Assembly: GCF_947495315.1 (NCBI RefSeq)
Contig: NZ_CANLYD010000016.1
Location: 110,511-174,510 of the forward strand
DNA length: 64,000 nucleotides
DNA from: an uncultured Aquimarina sp.
Lineage (GTDB): Bacteria > Bacteroidota > Bacteroidia > Flavobacteriales > Flavobacteriaceae
Direction of reading: 5' to 3'
The notes below the pieces were generated by a model. The model was not told the origin of the DNA. It worked only from the letters and a program-made list of their open reading frames with translations, and did no database searches. Shown here piece after piece: positions 16,768 through 24,850 of this stretch. The number at the start of each line of letters is the position of its first letter. The first letter of the stretch is position 1. Position numbers and translations under genes: made by a program.

Positions 16768-17255
16768 TATTTAGTTTGTTTTGGTTCAAAAATTAAAGCG
16801 TCACCATTAATACAATGTCTTTTCCCAGTAGTTTCTCTTGGTCCATCATTAAAAACGTGTCCTAAATGCCCACCACAGGTTCCACATACAAGCTCAGTTC
16901 TGGCATAGCCTAACTTATAATCCGTGTCAATAGACACATTTCCTTTTACAGCTCTATCAAAACTTGGCCAACCCGTACCGCTATCAAACTTATGTTCGCT
17001 CTCGTATAATGGTGTGTTACATCCTGCACAATGAAAGGTTCCTGATGCATAAACTTTATTTAGAGGGCTAGAGAAAGGCCTTTCTGTGCCAGCTTGTCTT
17101 AAAATATAGTACTGATCGTTTGTTAGGATTTCTTTCCATTCTTTATTTGTTTTAGAAACAGCATATTCTTTCTTCTCTTTTTTGATTTCTTTTTGGGCAT
17201 TACCAGTACAACTTATCGTTAAAATACTGATGAATAGTATTAGAATCTTTTTCAT
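16767..17255 (-). CDS. msrB: Peptide-methionine (R)-S-oxide reductase, lipoprotein form
   Basis: A second MsrB, 162 aa, with a lipoprotein signal (LFISILTISC, Cys16), hence acting in the periplasm or on a membrane surface. The domain is complete: zinc pairs Cys76/Cys79 and Cys124/Cys127, GWPSFD, and catalytic Cys148 in GKRHCINGDALIF. The start is ATG 17255; the longer frame begins at a TTG (17264) and adds only three residues. It leads the msrB-msrB pair. An external electron donor would be needed; none is encoded nearby. Confidence 0.92.
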   Translation of the reverse strand: MKKILILFISILTISCTGNAQKEIKKEKKEYAVSKTNKEWKEILTNDQYYILRQAGTERPFSSPLNKVYASGTFHCAGCNTPLYESEHKFDSGTGWPSFDRAVKGNVSIDTDYKLGYARTELVCGTCGGHLGHVFNDGPRETTGKRHCINGDALIFEPKQTK

Positions 17256-17321
17256 TTTATTCAAATTATAGTTTTATATGTATATAGTCGTATATCGGTA
17301 CGGTCCATAACATAAAAAACC

Positions 17322-18191
17322 TTATTCTATAATAAAGTCAATTATTTTACCGATTACTTCCTGATCTCCAAGAATTTTTCTATGACCTAATTTCTTAGTT
17401 AATAGTAATTTTCCTTCGATTAACTTTTCGTTAATCTCTATAGCCTCTGTATATTGTACGTCTACATCATTTTTATCATGAACAACTAATGTCGGGATTT
17501 TTACAGCTTCTGCAGAGATTCCACCAGAATAATTGTCAAGATCTTCTCCGTAGCGCTCATCGAGATATCGTTTCATTAATCTACCAGTTTTCTGGCTTAA
17601 CTGCAAGTTTCTAACAAATTCTTCGGTTATTTTAGTTACACTATTCGCTGTACCGATGATTACTAATTTTTTAATCTCTAAACCTAATTTGGTAGCTCTT
17701 AATAAAGACATTCCTCCCAATGAATGCCCAATGGCACTATAAAATGGACCATGTGTTTTTTCTAATTGATGTATAGTCTCGATAAAATGTGGCATATTAC
17801 TTCTTTTTCCAGGAGCTTCACCATGTGCTGGAGCGTCAAAACTTATCGTACTAAAACCTTTCTGCAATAATTGATCTGCAATCTTAGAAAGTTGAGTGCC
17901 ACTGCCAGACCATCCATGTACTAACAAAATTTTTTTGTCAGAGTTTCCGTAATTATAAACAATTACTTCTCGATTTATCTTTTTAATTTTCACTTTTTCT
18001 TTACGACTTTCTGTCGCCATAATTCTCTCTCGTTCAGGTCTTTCATACTTAAATGGTGTTAAGAACAAACGTGCTCCAAATCTAGAAGCCAAAAAAGGTG
18101 AAATCCAGTTCAGTACTTTACCTATAGATAAAATTGGTTTAGGAATAAGTAGCGCTTGAACAGGTATTAGATCTTTATCAATCTTAGTCAT
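17322..18191 (-). CDS. Alpha/beta-hydrolase
   Basis: A 289-aa alpha/beta-hydrolase fold enzyme without signal peptide. The oxyanion region is HGWSGSGTQL, the nucleophile elbow is GHSLGG, the acid is probably the Asp in VVHDKNDVDVQYTEA, and the His is in KLGHRKIL. The substrate is unknown; the short N terminus with hydrophobic stretches (LLIPKPILSIGKVLNWISPFLAS) may touch the membrane. The start is ATG 18191, because the longer frame begins with TTG at 18206. It is divergent from the helicase gene. Confidence 0.8.
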   Translation of the reverse strand: MTKIDKDLIPVQALLIPKPILSIGKVLNWISPFLASRFGARLFLTPFKYERPERERIMATESRKEKVKIKKINREVIVYNYGNSDKKILLVHGWSGSGTQLSKIADQLLQKGFSTISFDAPAHGEAPGKRSNMPHFIETIHQLEKTHGPFYSAIGHSLGGMSLLRATKLGLEIKKLVIIGTANSVTKITEEFVRNLQLSQKTGRLMKRYLDERYGEDLDNYSGGISAEAVKIPTLVVHDKNDVDVQYTEAIEINEKLIEGKLLLTKKLGHRKILGDQEVIGKIIDFIIE

Positions 18192-18337
18192 TAATGAATT
18201 AATCAATTTTTATTTAAAATTAAAAGAACAAAAACAGTTGTAAGAAATATTATGAATAATTAACACTTTAGAAGAGATTTGATGAATTAAAACGAAATAT
18301 ATTCTACGAATTCTTTTATATAAGTTTATAAAGTGCT

Positions 18338-18345
18338 TAATTTTG
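18338..18345 (+). promoter_or_regulatory. -7 element of helicase gene
   Basis: TAATTTTG (TAnnTTTG), 25 bases before the ATG at 18371. No clear TTTG is seen at -33. Confidence 0.4.
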
Positions 18346-18370
18346 TAGCTTATTTTTTAACCTAAAGCAA

Positions 18371-19885
18371 ATGCGGGTGGAACCCACTGAAATAGAAAAA
18401 AAGGAACAGAAAGTACTTTATAATTATCAGTCCAGAGATATTGATAAGATCTTTGGGCGTTTGCAAGAGTTTCCTAAAAGCTATAATTTACTTTATCAAC
18501 TCCCTACAGGAGGAGGTAAAACGGTTATCTTTTCGGAAATCGTAAGAAGGTATATAGAAACCACAAAGAAGAAAGTCGTAGTCTTAACACATCGAATCGA
18601 GCTTTGTGATCAGACTTCTAAAATGCTTACTGAGTTTGATGTAAAAAACAAGATCATTAACAGTAATGTAAAAAAGCTTGAAGATCAGCACGAGTATATG
18701 TGTTTTGTGGCTATGGTAGAGACACTCAATAATAGACTTAATGATGACCAATTAGAGATTGATAATGTGGGGATGGTTATTATCGATGAGGCACATTATA
18801 ACTCTTTCCGAAAGCTATTTCGTTTTTTTGACACTTGTTTTATTCTTGGTGTTACTGCTACACCTCTTAGCTCTAATATGAAACTCCCAATGAAGGATAA
18901 CTATCGGGAGTTGATTGTGGGAGATACTATTACATCTCTTATAGGAAATGGATTTTTAGCTAAACCGATCACTTATACCTATGATGTAGGTCTTGGCTCT
19001 CTTAAGATCGGTATGAATGGGGATTATACTGTAAAATCTTCTGAGGATCTATATACAAACGCGTTGATGCAGGATAAGTTGCTAAAAGCGTATGAAGAAA
19101 GATCAAAAGGACAAAAGACATTGATTTTTAATAATGGGATCAATACTTCCGTTCAGGTCTATGATGTTTTTCATAGAGCAGGATATCCAATAAGACACTT
19201 GGATAATACCAATAGTAGACAAGAAAGAGCAGATATACTAAAATGGTTTAAGCATACAGATGATGCAATTCTTACTTCAGTGAGTATCTTGACCACTGGT
19301 TTTGATGAACCTACCGTAGAAACGGTAATTCTTAATCGAGCTACGAAATCTTTAACCCTCTATTTTCAGATGATTGGTAGAGGATCCAGAATACTTCCTA
19401 AAAAACCAGAATTTTCTATTATTGATATGGGAAATAACACGGCTCGTTTTGGACTTTGGAACGGAGAAATTGATTGGCAGTCTATTTTTAGATCACCTGA
19501 TTTTTATTATGAAAGCTTAGTTAGTGATGACGAGATAGAACGTAAATTTAAATACGTAATGCCGGAAGAAGTAAGAAAGCAATTTAGTAATTCTGCTGAA
19601 ATAGATTTTGATATCGAAACGGAATACGCTAATACCAAAAAATATGGTTTACGTAGTAAAAGTGTGCTAGAAAAATCGATTGAACAACATGCTAAGATGT
19701 GTGTGGAAAATAGTGAAGATGTTTTCGATGCACGAATTCTTAGTAAATTATTAGAACAAGATATTGAATATAGAGTTCGTCGATATTCTTATTGCATAAG
19801 TAAAAGCACCAAAAATTATAGGGATTGGTTACAGGAGGATTACGGACGCAAATTACGTTCTAAAATCAATCAAATGTTCTTGTAA
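18371..19885 (+). CDS. SF2 DEAD/DEAH-box helicase
   Basis: A 504-aa superfamily 2 helicase of the UvrB/RadD-like type. Walker A is PTGGGKT (45-51), motif II is DEAH (139-142), motif III is TAT (162-164), and the C-terminal RecA fold has DAILTSVSILTTGFDEPTV and motif VI QMIGRGSR. The remaining ~130 residues carry no zinc or nuclease motif that I recognise. Architecture is close to E. coli RadD (YejH), which acts in DNA repair with RecA, but identity as RadD is inference. The gene is monocistronic between a divergent and a convergent neighbour. Confidence 0.85.
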   Translation: MRVEPTEIEKKEQKVLYNYQSRDIDKIFGRLQEFPKSYNLLYQLPTGGGKTVIFSEIVRRYIETTKKKVVVLTHRIELCDQTSKMLTEFDVKNKIINSNVKKLEDQHEYMCFVAMVETLNNRLNDDQLEIDNVGMVIIDEAHYNSFRKLFRFFDTCFILGVTATPLSSNMKLPMKDNYRELIVGDTITSLIGNGFLAKPITYTYDVGLGSLKIGMNGDYTVKSSEDLYTNALMQDKLLKAYEERSKGQKTLIFNNGINTSVQVYDVFHRAGYPIRHLDNTNSRQERADILKWFKHTDDAILTSVSILTTGFDEPTVETVILNRATKSLTLYFQMIGRGSRILPKKPEFSIIDMGNNTARFGLWNGEIDWQSIFRSPDFYYESLVSDDEIERKFKYVMPEEVRKQFSNSAEIDFDIETEYANTKKYGLRSKSVLEKSIEQHAKMCVENSEDVFDARILSKLLEQDIEYRVRRYSYCISKSTKNYRDWLQEDYGRKLRSKINQMFL

Positions 19886-19892
19886 TTGTTTT

Positions 19893-20927
19893 CTACACTT
19901 TTACAATTAACTTACCCATATTTTTTCCGAAAAACAACATATTCAAAGCTTCAGGCAATTGATCAAACCCTTCGAGAATTGTTTCTCTATATTTGATCAA
20001 ACCATTTTGTACCCAAGGAGTCATTTCTGAAAGTAATTCGTCCATTCTTTGATTGTAATCTCTGGCAAGAACACCTTGTATTGTTGCTCTTTTGTATAAT
20101 ATTTTATGCAGAAATCTTGGGCCCATTTCTGGAGTATCTAACCCACCTGAATATTGGGAGATCTGCCCGCAAATAATGATACGTGCATTAACATTGATAT
20201 GTTCAAAAATGGCATCGGTAATATATCCACCTACATTGTCATAGTATATATCTATTCCTTCAGGCGATACCCGCTCTAATTCTTGGTACATTGCTTTTGC
20301 TGATGAATGATTCTTGTAATTTATTACTTCGTTTACGCCAATCGTTTCTTTAAGAAATTTTGTTTTTTCATCAGATCCGACAATACCGATAACTTTACAA
20401 CCCTTTATTTTGGCTATTTGTGCTACAATTTGCCCGACCGCACCAGAGGCACCAGAGACAACAACAGTTTCACCTTTTTTAGGGAAACCAGCTTCAAGAA
20501 GACCAAAATATGCTATCCGAGCAGGCATGCCTAAAACACCTAAAGCCGTTGTAACCGAAACTTCAGTAGGATTTAATAAACGAAGACCACTAATTTCGGT
20601 AATAGCATATTCCTGCCAACCAGTATATGATAATACCCAATCTCCCTTTTTTAAAGAGGAACTATTATCATTAATGGCTACTATTTGAGCAACAACCGCT
20701 CCACCTTGAACAGTATCTAATGGATGTGGTTCTTCCCAGGTATTATGTTTAGATTGTTGGATCCGCATATATGGATCTATACTAAAATATACAGACTTTA
20801 GTAAGGCTTTTCCCGGTTTTACCTCTGAAATAGAGATTATATTTTCTTCTAACGTATAATGACGTTGATCAACCAGTTTTTCAGGTCTTTTGGTATAAAT
20901 CCACTGTTTATTTCTAAATTCGTTCAC
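19893..20927 (-). CDS. NADP-dependent zinc-free MDR oxidoreductase (CurA / 2-alkenal reductase type)
   Basis: A 344-aa medium-chain reductase of the leukotriene-B4 12-hydroxydehydrogenase / CurA group, which reduces the double bond of enones with NADPH. Nucleotide-binding VSGASGAVGQIVAQIAK is near residue 155. Other family marks are SIDPYMR and IYYDNVGGYITDAIFEH; there are no zinc ligands. The start is GTG 20927 (MNEFRNKQWIYTKRP); no upstream in-frame ATG exists close by. It is probably the last gene of the arsR operon, 44 bases after the racemase gene. Confidence 0.88.
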   Translation of the reverse strand: MNEFRNKQWIYTKRPEKLVDQRHYTLEENIISISEVKPGKALLKSVYFSIDPYMRIQQSKHNTWEEPHPLDTVQGGAVVAQIVAINDNSSSLKKGDWVLSYTGWQEYAITEISGLRLLNPTEVSVTTALGVLGMPARIAYFGLLEAGFPKKGETVVVSGASGAVGQIVAQIAKIKGCKVIGIVGSDEKTKFLKETIGVNEVINYKNHSSAKAMYQELERVSPEGIDIYYDNVGGYITDAIFEHINVNARIIICGQISQYSGGLDTPEMGPRFLHKILYKRATIQGVLARDYNQRMDELLSEMTPWVQNGLIKYRETILEGFDQLPEALNMLFFGKNMGKLIVKV

Positions 20928-20971
20928 TTTCTTAAAATGTATATTTTGGGTTTGACAATTTTTGTTGTTGA

Positions 20972-21664
20972 TTAATTCTTTAATGCAATTTCTACAGCAC
21001 TTTCTGCATGAATCTTTGTAGTATTGAATATTGGAATATCTACGTCTTCTTGTTTTATTAACAAAGGTATTTCGGTGCAGCCAAGAATAACGCCTTCTGC
21101 TCCTTTGTTTTCTAGATCTTTTATGATCCGCTTATATGCTTCTCTTGAATTACTTTGAATAGTTCCAAGAACTAATTCCTCATAAATAACCTTATGTATT
21201 AGTTCTCTATCATCGACATCCGGAATTATAACATCAATTCCATATTTTTTAAGAATTGTTCTATAAAAATCTCTTTCCATGGTGAACTTAGTACCTAAAA
21301 GTGCAAGTTTTCGCAATCCTTTGGATTGAATTATTTTTCCTGTAGCATCGGCGATATGAAGAAAAGGAATCGTTGTATTTTTAATTATTTCTTCACTACA
21401 CAGGTGCATTGTATTTGTACAAAGAAGTATTAGATCTGCACCAGCGTTTTCTAATTGTTTTGCGGATTTAATCATATATTTAGTTAAACCATTCCAATCG
21501 TCTTTTCTTTGCAAAATTTCAATTTCTGCAAAATCAACAGAAACCATAATAGATTTTGCAGAATGAAAACCACCTAATTCTTCTTTAACCTTTTTGTTTA
21601 TCAATTCATAATAAACGGCTGAGGATTCCCAACTCATACCTCCAATTAATCCAATTGTTTTCAT
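20972..21664 (-). CDS. Aspartate/glutamate racemase family protein
   Basis: A 230-aa member of the Asp/Glu/hydantoin racemase superfamily (aspartate racemase type), expected to invert an acidic amino acid without cofactor. Start motif GLIGGMSWESSAVYYELIN; the two acid-base cysteines are Cys82 (LCTNTMH) and Cys196 (ILGCTEIPLL), both present. It lies in the arsR-SDR-phzF operon, 11 bases after the phzF-like gene. The substrate in this organism cannot be read from the sequence. Confidence 0.88.
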   Translation of the reverse strand: MKTIGLIGGMSWESSAVYYELINKKVKEELGGFHSAKSIMVSVDFAEIEILQRKDDWNGLTKYMIKSAKQLENAGADLILLCTNTMHLCSEEIIKNTTIPFLHIADATGKIIQSKGLRKLALLGTKFTMERDFYRTILKKYGIDVIIPDVDDRELIHKVIYEELVLGTIQSNSREAYKRIIKDLENKGAEGVILGCTEIPLLIKQEDVDIPIFNTTKIHAESAVEIALKN

Positions 21665-21675
21665 AATTTACTTTT

Positions 21676-22461
21676 TTAGATTTCTATTTCACCAACTAAA
21701 TAAGGAACTGAGTATCCACTAAGAAAAACTCGATCTCCCACTAATTTACAATCAAGTTCTCCACCTCGTTTGGATAATTGATGAGCTTTCAGTTTTGTTT
21801 TGCCGAGTTTTTTTGCCCAAAAAGGAACAAGTGCGGCATGCGCAGATCCTGTAACCGGATCTTCTAGCGGGATTTCGGGATTAGCATCGAATACTCTGGA
21901 TACAAAATCCGAATTTTTACCTTCAGTAGTAATAATGGTACACAAATAAGGGAGTCCTTTCAAAAACTCTAATTTAGGTTCTTCTGCTAATACTTCTTCT
22001 TCTGAACCAACAGTAATAATAAGATCTCTTCCGGCAAAAGCTTTTAATGGTTTAGCTTGGAAAGCTTCGAATACTTCTTTTGGAATATCAATAGGTTGCG
22101 GAGGTCGTGAAGGAAAATCTAATGTAATAGATCCGTTATCTTCTTTTTTAGCTTTTAGAATACCGCTTTTAGAAGAAAAAGTTATTTCATTAATTTTAGT
22201 ATCGATATAATTAAAAATCACATAAGCTGAAGCTAAAGTCGCGTGACCACATAAATCAATTTCTGCATATGGCATAAACCATCTAATTTCATAGATGTCG
22301 TCTTTTTTTACAAAATAGCCTGTCTCTGCAAGATTATTTTCGATTGCAATATTCAATAAAGTTTCATCATCTAACCAATGAGGCAAATGGCAGATAGCTG
22401 CTGGATTACCTCCAAAGAGTTTTTGAGTAAATGCATCGATCTGGTATATTGGAATTTTCAT
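21676..22461 (-). CDS. PhzF-family isomerase/epimerase
   Basis: A 261-aa PhzF-like protein of the diaminopimelate-epimerase fold. Signature elements are FGGNPAAIC (about 16-24), the catalytic Glu46 in NLAETGYFV, DLCGHATLASAYV and the second Gly-rich turn DPVTGSAHAALVPFW. The family includes phenazine isomerase and many uncharacterised enzymes; no other phenazine gene is in the window, so phenazine synthesis is not supported. It starts 4 bases after the SDR stop, in the same operon. Confidence 0.9.
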   Translation of the reverse strand: MKIPIYQIDAFTQKLFGGNPAAICHLPHWLDDETLLNIAIENNLAETGYFVKKDDIYEIRWFMPYAEIDLCGHATLASAYVIFNYIDTKINEITFSSKSGILKAKKEDNGSITLDFPSRPPQPIDIPKEVFEAFQAKPLKAFAGRDLIITVGSEEEVLAEEPKLEFLKGLPYLCTIITTEGKNSDFVSRVFDANPEIPLEDPVTGSAHAALVPFWAKKLGKTKLKAHQLSKRGGELDCKLVGDRVFLSGYSVPYLVGEIEI

Positions 22462-22465
22462 AGGT

Positions 22466-23062
22466 TTAATAAATTTTTAGAATTTGACCTGTATTTTTAT
22501 TAGTTAGTATGTATTCGTATATTTTTATAACATCTTCTATTTCTACAGGTAAATACCCTGCAAATTTCTGATCTTTAGGAAAATCACCCGCTATTGCTCC
22601 AGGAGCGACAGTATTAAGTCGAATACCTCGAGTAAGTTCTTGGGAAGCTGCATTAACAAAACTATGAATGGCGCCATTAACCAAAGAAAGTGCCACTGCA
22701 TTTGGTTCATAATGCTCAGCAAGAATACCAGTTGTTAAGGTTATAGAACCGTTTTCTGTTAGATAATCTTTAGCTATATGAACAAGGTTTACCTGTCCCA
22801 TTAATTTACTTTTAATTCCTAGATAATAATCTTCTTCTTCGAGATCAGAAAGAGATTTCCATGATGCTGTACCTGCTGCATTAATTACTGCATCTAGTTT
22901 GGGTAGCTTTTCAAAAAGGGATTTTATTGAATTTTTATCTGTAATATCAATAGGGTAGGAGTTACTTTTTCTATGTGCACCATAGACTTCATGATTATTT
23001 TTAAGAGAATTGTAAATTTCTTTTCCAATGGTTCCTGTTGCTCCTATAACTAAAATCTTCAT
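22466..23062 (-). CDS. Short-chain dehydrogenase/reductase family protein lacking YxxxK
   Basis: A 198-aa small Rossmann protein. The nucleotide loop GATGTIGKEIY (about 7-17), NAAG and the SITLTTGIL strand identify an SDR. At the position of the catalytic YxxxK there is LSLVNGAIHSF, so the usual Tyr and Lys are absent; some short SDR-like families share this, and the activity may be altered or structural. It is the first gene after arsR, and a copy of the arsR operator-like palindrome ends 4 bases upstream of its ATG. Confidence 0.82.
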   Translation of the reverse strand: MKILVIGATGTIGKEIYNSLKNNHEVYGAHRKSNSYPIDITDKNSIKSLFEKLPKLDAVINAAGTASWKSLSDLEEEDYYLGIKSKLMGQVNLVHIAKDYLTENGSITLTTGILAEHYEPNAVALSLVNGAIHSFVNAASQELTRGIRLNTVAPGAIAGDFPKDQKFAGYLPVEIEDVIKIYEYILTNKNTGQILKIY

Positions 23063-23066
23063 AATT

Positions 23067-23090
23067 ATATATTTAATTTTATAAATATGT
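23067..23090. promoter_or_regulatory. Second copy of ArsR-type operator, before the SDR operon
   Basis: A 24-bp sequence differing by one base from the palindrome at 23427-23450 (arms here ATATATTTA / TAAATATGT around ATTTTA). It lies in the 41-base gap between the arsR stop and the SDR start. Confidence 0.6.
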
Positions 23091-23103
23091 TGTTTTAAAT
23101 TTT

Positions 23104-23415
23104 TTATAAATTATCTTTTATTTCTGTAATATATTCTTGGATAATCTTTTCATTTCTTTTAAAATATGTCCATTTTCCGTGTCTGGTTGGTGTAAGTAAA
23201 CCAGCTTTGTGCATAGTGGCTAAATAATGAGAGATAGTAGGCTGCGATAAGCCAGATTTATCCTGAATTAATTGACCACATACACCAAAATCAAAATGAC
23301 CTAATTCCGTATGGGGTGGAAAATTAGAATCTGGATCTTTTAACCACTTAAGTATATCTAACCTAGTGGAATTTGCTAATGCTTTCTTAATTTCTAAAAC
23401 TTTTTCTTTATTCAC
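23104..23415 (-). CDS. ArsR-family winged-helix transcriptional regulator
   Basis: A 103-aa ArsR/SmtB-type repressor. The helix-turn-helix is QDKSGLSQPTISHYLATMHK (about 52-71), followed by the wing GLLTPTRHGKWTYFKRN. There is no CxC metal-binding pair in the alpha-3 or alpha-5 positions, and only one Cys (FGVCGQ), so the signal is probably not a soft metal. The start is GTG 23415. It leads an operon of four enzymes (SDR, PhzF-like, racemase, MDR reductase). Perfect and near-perfect copies of one palindrome precede arsR and the SDR gene, pointing to autoregulation. Confidence 0.88.
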   Translation of the reverse strand: MNKEKVLEIKKALANSTRLDILKWLKDPDSNFPPHTELGHFDFGVCGQLIQDKSGLSQPTISHYLATMHKAGLLTPTRHGKWTYFKRNEKIIQEYITEIKDNL

Positions 23416-23419
23416 GGAT

Positions 23420-23427
23420 CAAATATA
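23420..23427 (-). promoter_or_regulatory. -7 element of arsR, close to its start codon
   Basis: TATATTTG on the minus strand (TAnnTTTG) ends 4 bases before the GTG at 23415, so the transcript would begin at or next to the start codon, suggesting a leaderless mRNA. The upstream base of the element is the last of the operator palindrome. Confidence 0.45.
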
Positions 23428-23450
23428 CATATTTAATTTTATAAATATGT
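23427..23450. promoter_or_regulatory. ArsR-type operator overlapping the arsR promoter
   Basis: A perfect inverted repeat: 9-bp arms ACATATTTA / TAAATATGT around ATTTTA. It covers the spacer next to the -7 element, the right place for repression. A copy with one change is at 23067-23090. Confidence 0.65.
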
Positions 23451-23500
23451 TTGTTTGTGCTAATTTTGATCAAAAAATATTATACAATGCTCGAATTGTG

Positions 23501-24535
23501 TTATGTGCTTTTTATTAAAACGTTGGTGTATCTATTAAGATTTTTTAGAACCATCTCACTTCCTTTTACAACAACTTCTAACGGGTTTTCTCCTTTGTAT
23601 ACAGGCAATTCAGTGGTTCTAGAGAATCTTTTATCAAGACCTCTCAACATAGATCCCCCTCCTGTTAAAAAAATACCGGTATTATAAATATCTGCAGAAA
23701 TCTCAGGAGGAATATCTGATAAAGTATCTAATACTGCATTTTCTATCTGTGTAATAGATTTATCAAGGCTTTTCGCAATTTCTTTATGCGTGATATAGAC
23801 TTGTTTTGGTTTACCTGTTAACATATCTCTACCCTGTACAGGTATTTTTTCTGGTGGTGATTCTAATATATCTACTGCAGAACCAATCTTGATTTTGATA
23901 TCCTCAGCAGTACCTTCTCCAATATGTAAATTATGATTTTCTCTTATGTATTGAATGATATCATCGTTAAAAACATTTCCAGCGATTTTTACAGATTGAC
24001 CTGATATAATTCCACCAAGTGTTATTACCGCAATTTCTGTAGTACCACCTCCAATATCTATAACCATATGACCCTTAGGTTGTAGTACATCAATTCCGGC
24101 TCCAATTGCTGCGGCCATTGGTTCAGCAATTAAATATACCTTTTTTGCATTAAGACGCCTTGCGGAGTCTCTTACAGCTCGCATTTCGACTTTAGTAATT
24201 CCACAAGGAATTGCTATGATCATTTTGTAAGATTTAATAAAAATTGCACTGCCTATATCGGATAGTGTTTTGATGAGAATTTTGAGCATCTTTTCAGATA
24301 AATCAAAATTAGCAATGACTCCATTTCTTAGCGGATAGAAGGTTTTAATATTCTTGTGAATTTTACCACGCATAGAACTAGCTTCTTTACCTACTGCAAT
24401 TATTTTTCCGCTAATTCTGTTAACTGCAATAATCGAAGGAGCATCGATAGCTATTTTACCTTTGTGTGTTATTAGAGTGTTAGTTGTTCCTAAATCTACT
24501 GCTATTTTATCAGTTAAAAAATCAAAAAAGCCCAT
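23501..24535 (-). CDS. MreB-like actin homologue, probable second paralogue
   Basis: A 344-aa MreB-family protein with ATP-binding actin motifs: phosphate 1 VDLGTTNTLI (about 14-23), phosphate 2 VIDIGGGTTEIAVI, the adenosine region TGGGSMLRGLD, and MreB-typical EPMAAAIGAG. In contrast with the usual flavobacterial MreB it is not followed by mreC, mreD or pbp2 genes; it is alone, which suggests an extra copy outside the rod-complex operon. A role in cell shape or local wall synthesis is inferred from the family. The start is ATG 24535 (MGFFDFLTDKIAVDLG), as in MreB. Confidence 0.88.
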   Translation of the reverse strand: MGFFDFLTDKIAVDLGTTNTLITHKGKIAIDAPSIIAVNRISGKIIAVGKEASSMRGKIHKNIKTFYPLRNGVIANFDLSEKMLKILIKTLSDIGSAIFIKSYKMIIAIPCGITKVEMRAVRDSARRLNAKKVYLIAEPMAAAIGAGIDVLQPKGHMVIDIGGGTTEIAVITLGGIISGQSVKIAGNVFNDDIIQYIRENHNLHIGEGTAEDIKIKIGSAVDILESPPEKIPVQGRDMLTGKPKQVYITHKEIAKSLDKSITQIENAVLDTLSDIPPEISADIYNTGIFLTGGGSMLRGLDKRFSRTTELPVYKGENPLEVVVKGSEMVLKNLNRYTNVLIKST

Positions 24536-24836
24536 AGTTGTTAGTTAAGTTAGATTGATTTGAGTTGTATAAATATCAAATAGTTCGATCATATTCATAC
24601 ATTTGGGTTGCTAATTCATGATAACTCTTATAAACATATAATATTGTAGGTTATTTTTTATACATCTAATAATCAGCATTTTATGTGTTATTTTATTTTG
24701 AAATAAGATTTAAGAGTAATTAGTGTAAAACTCTGAATAATTTTTTCCCTGGGATTATTTTTAGTCGTGTTTTAGGTTTTATTTAGTGCCTCGTAAAATT
24801 TTTATCACTTACTATCGTTTTCCAGATAGTTTCTTT

Positions 24837-24844
24837 TATTTTTG
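24837..24844 (+). promoter_or_regulatory. Possible -7 element of porQ
   Basis: TATTTTTG (TAnnTTTG) ends 6 bases before ATG 24851, implying a very short or absent leader. No TTTG is seen at -33. The rest of the 315-base gap from 24536 is AT-rich and shows nothing else. Confidence 0.35.
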
Positions 24845-24850
24845 CTGCTA

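Noticed and set aside
21676..22461. Phenazine biosynthesis cluster
   Set aside because: Only a PhzF-like gene is present; no phzA, B, D, E or G genes lie nearby and PhzF-like proteins are widespread.
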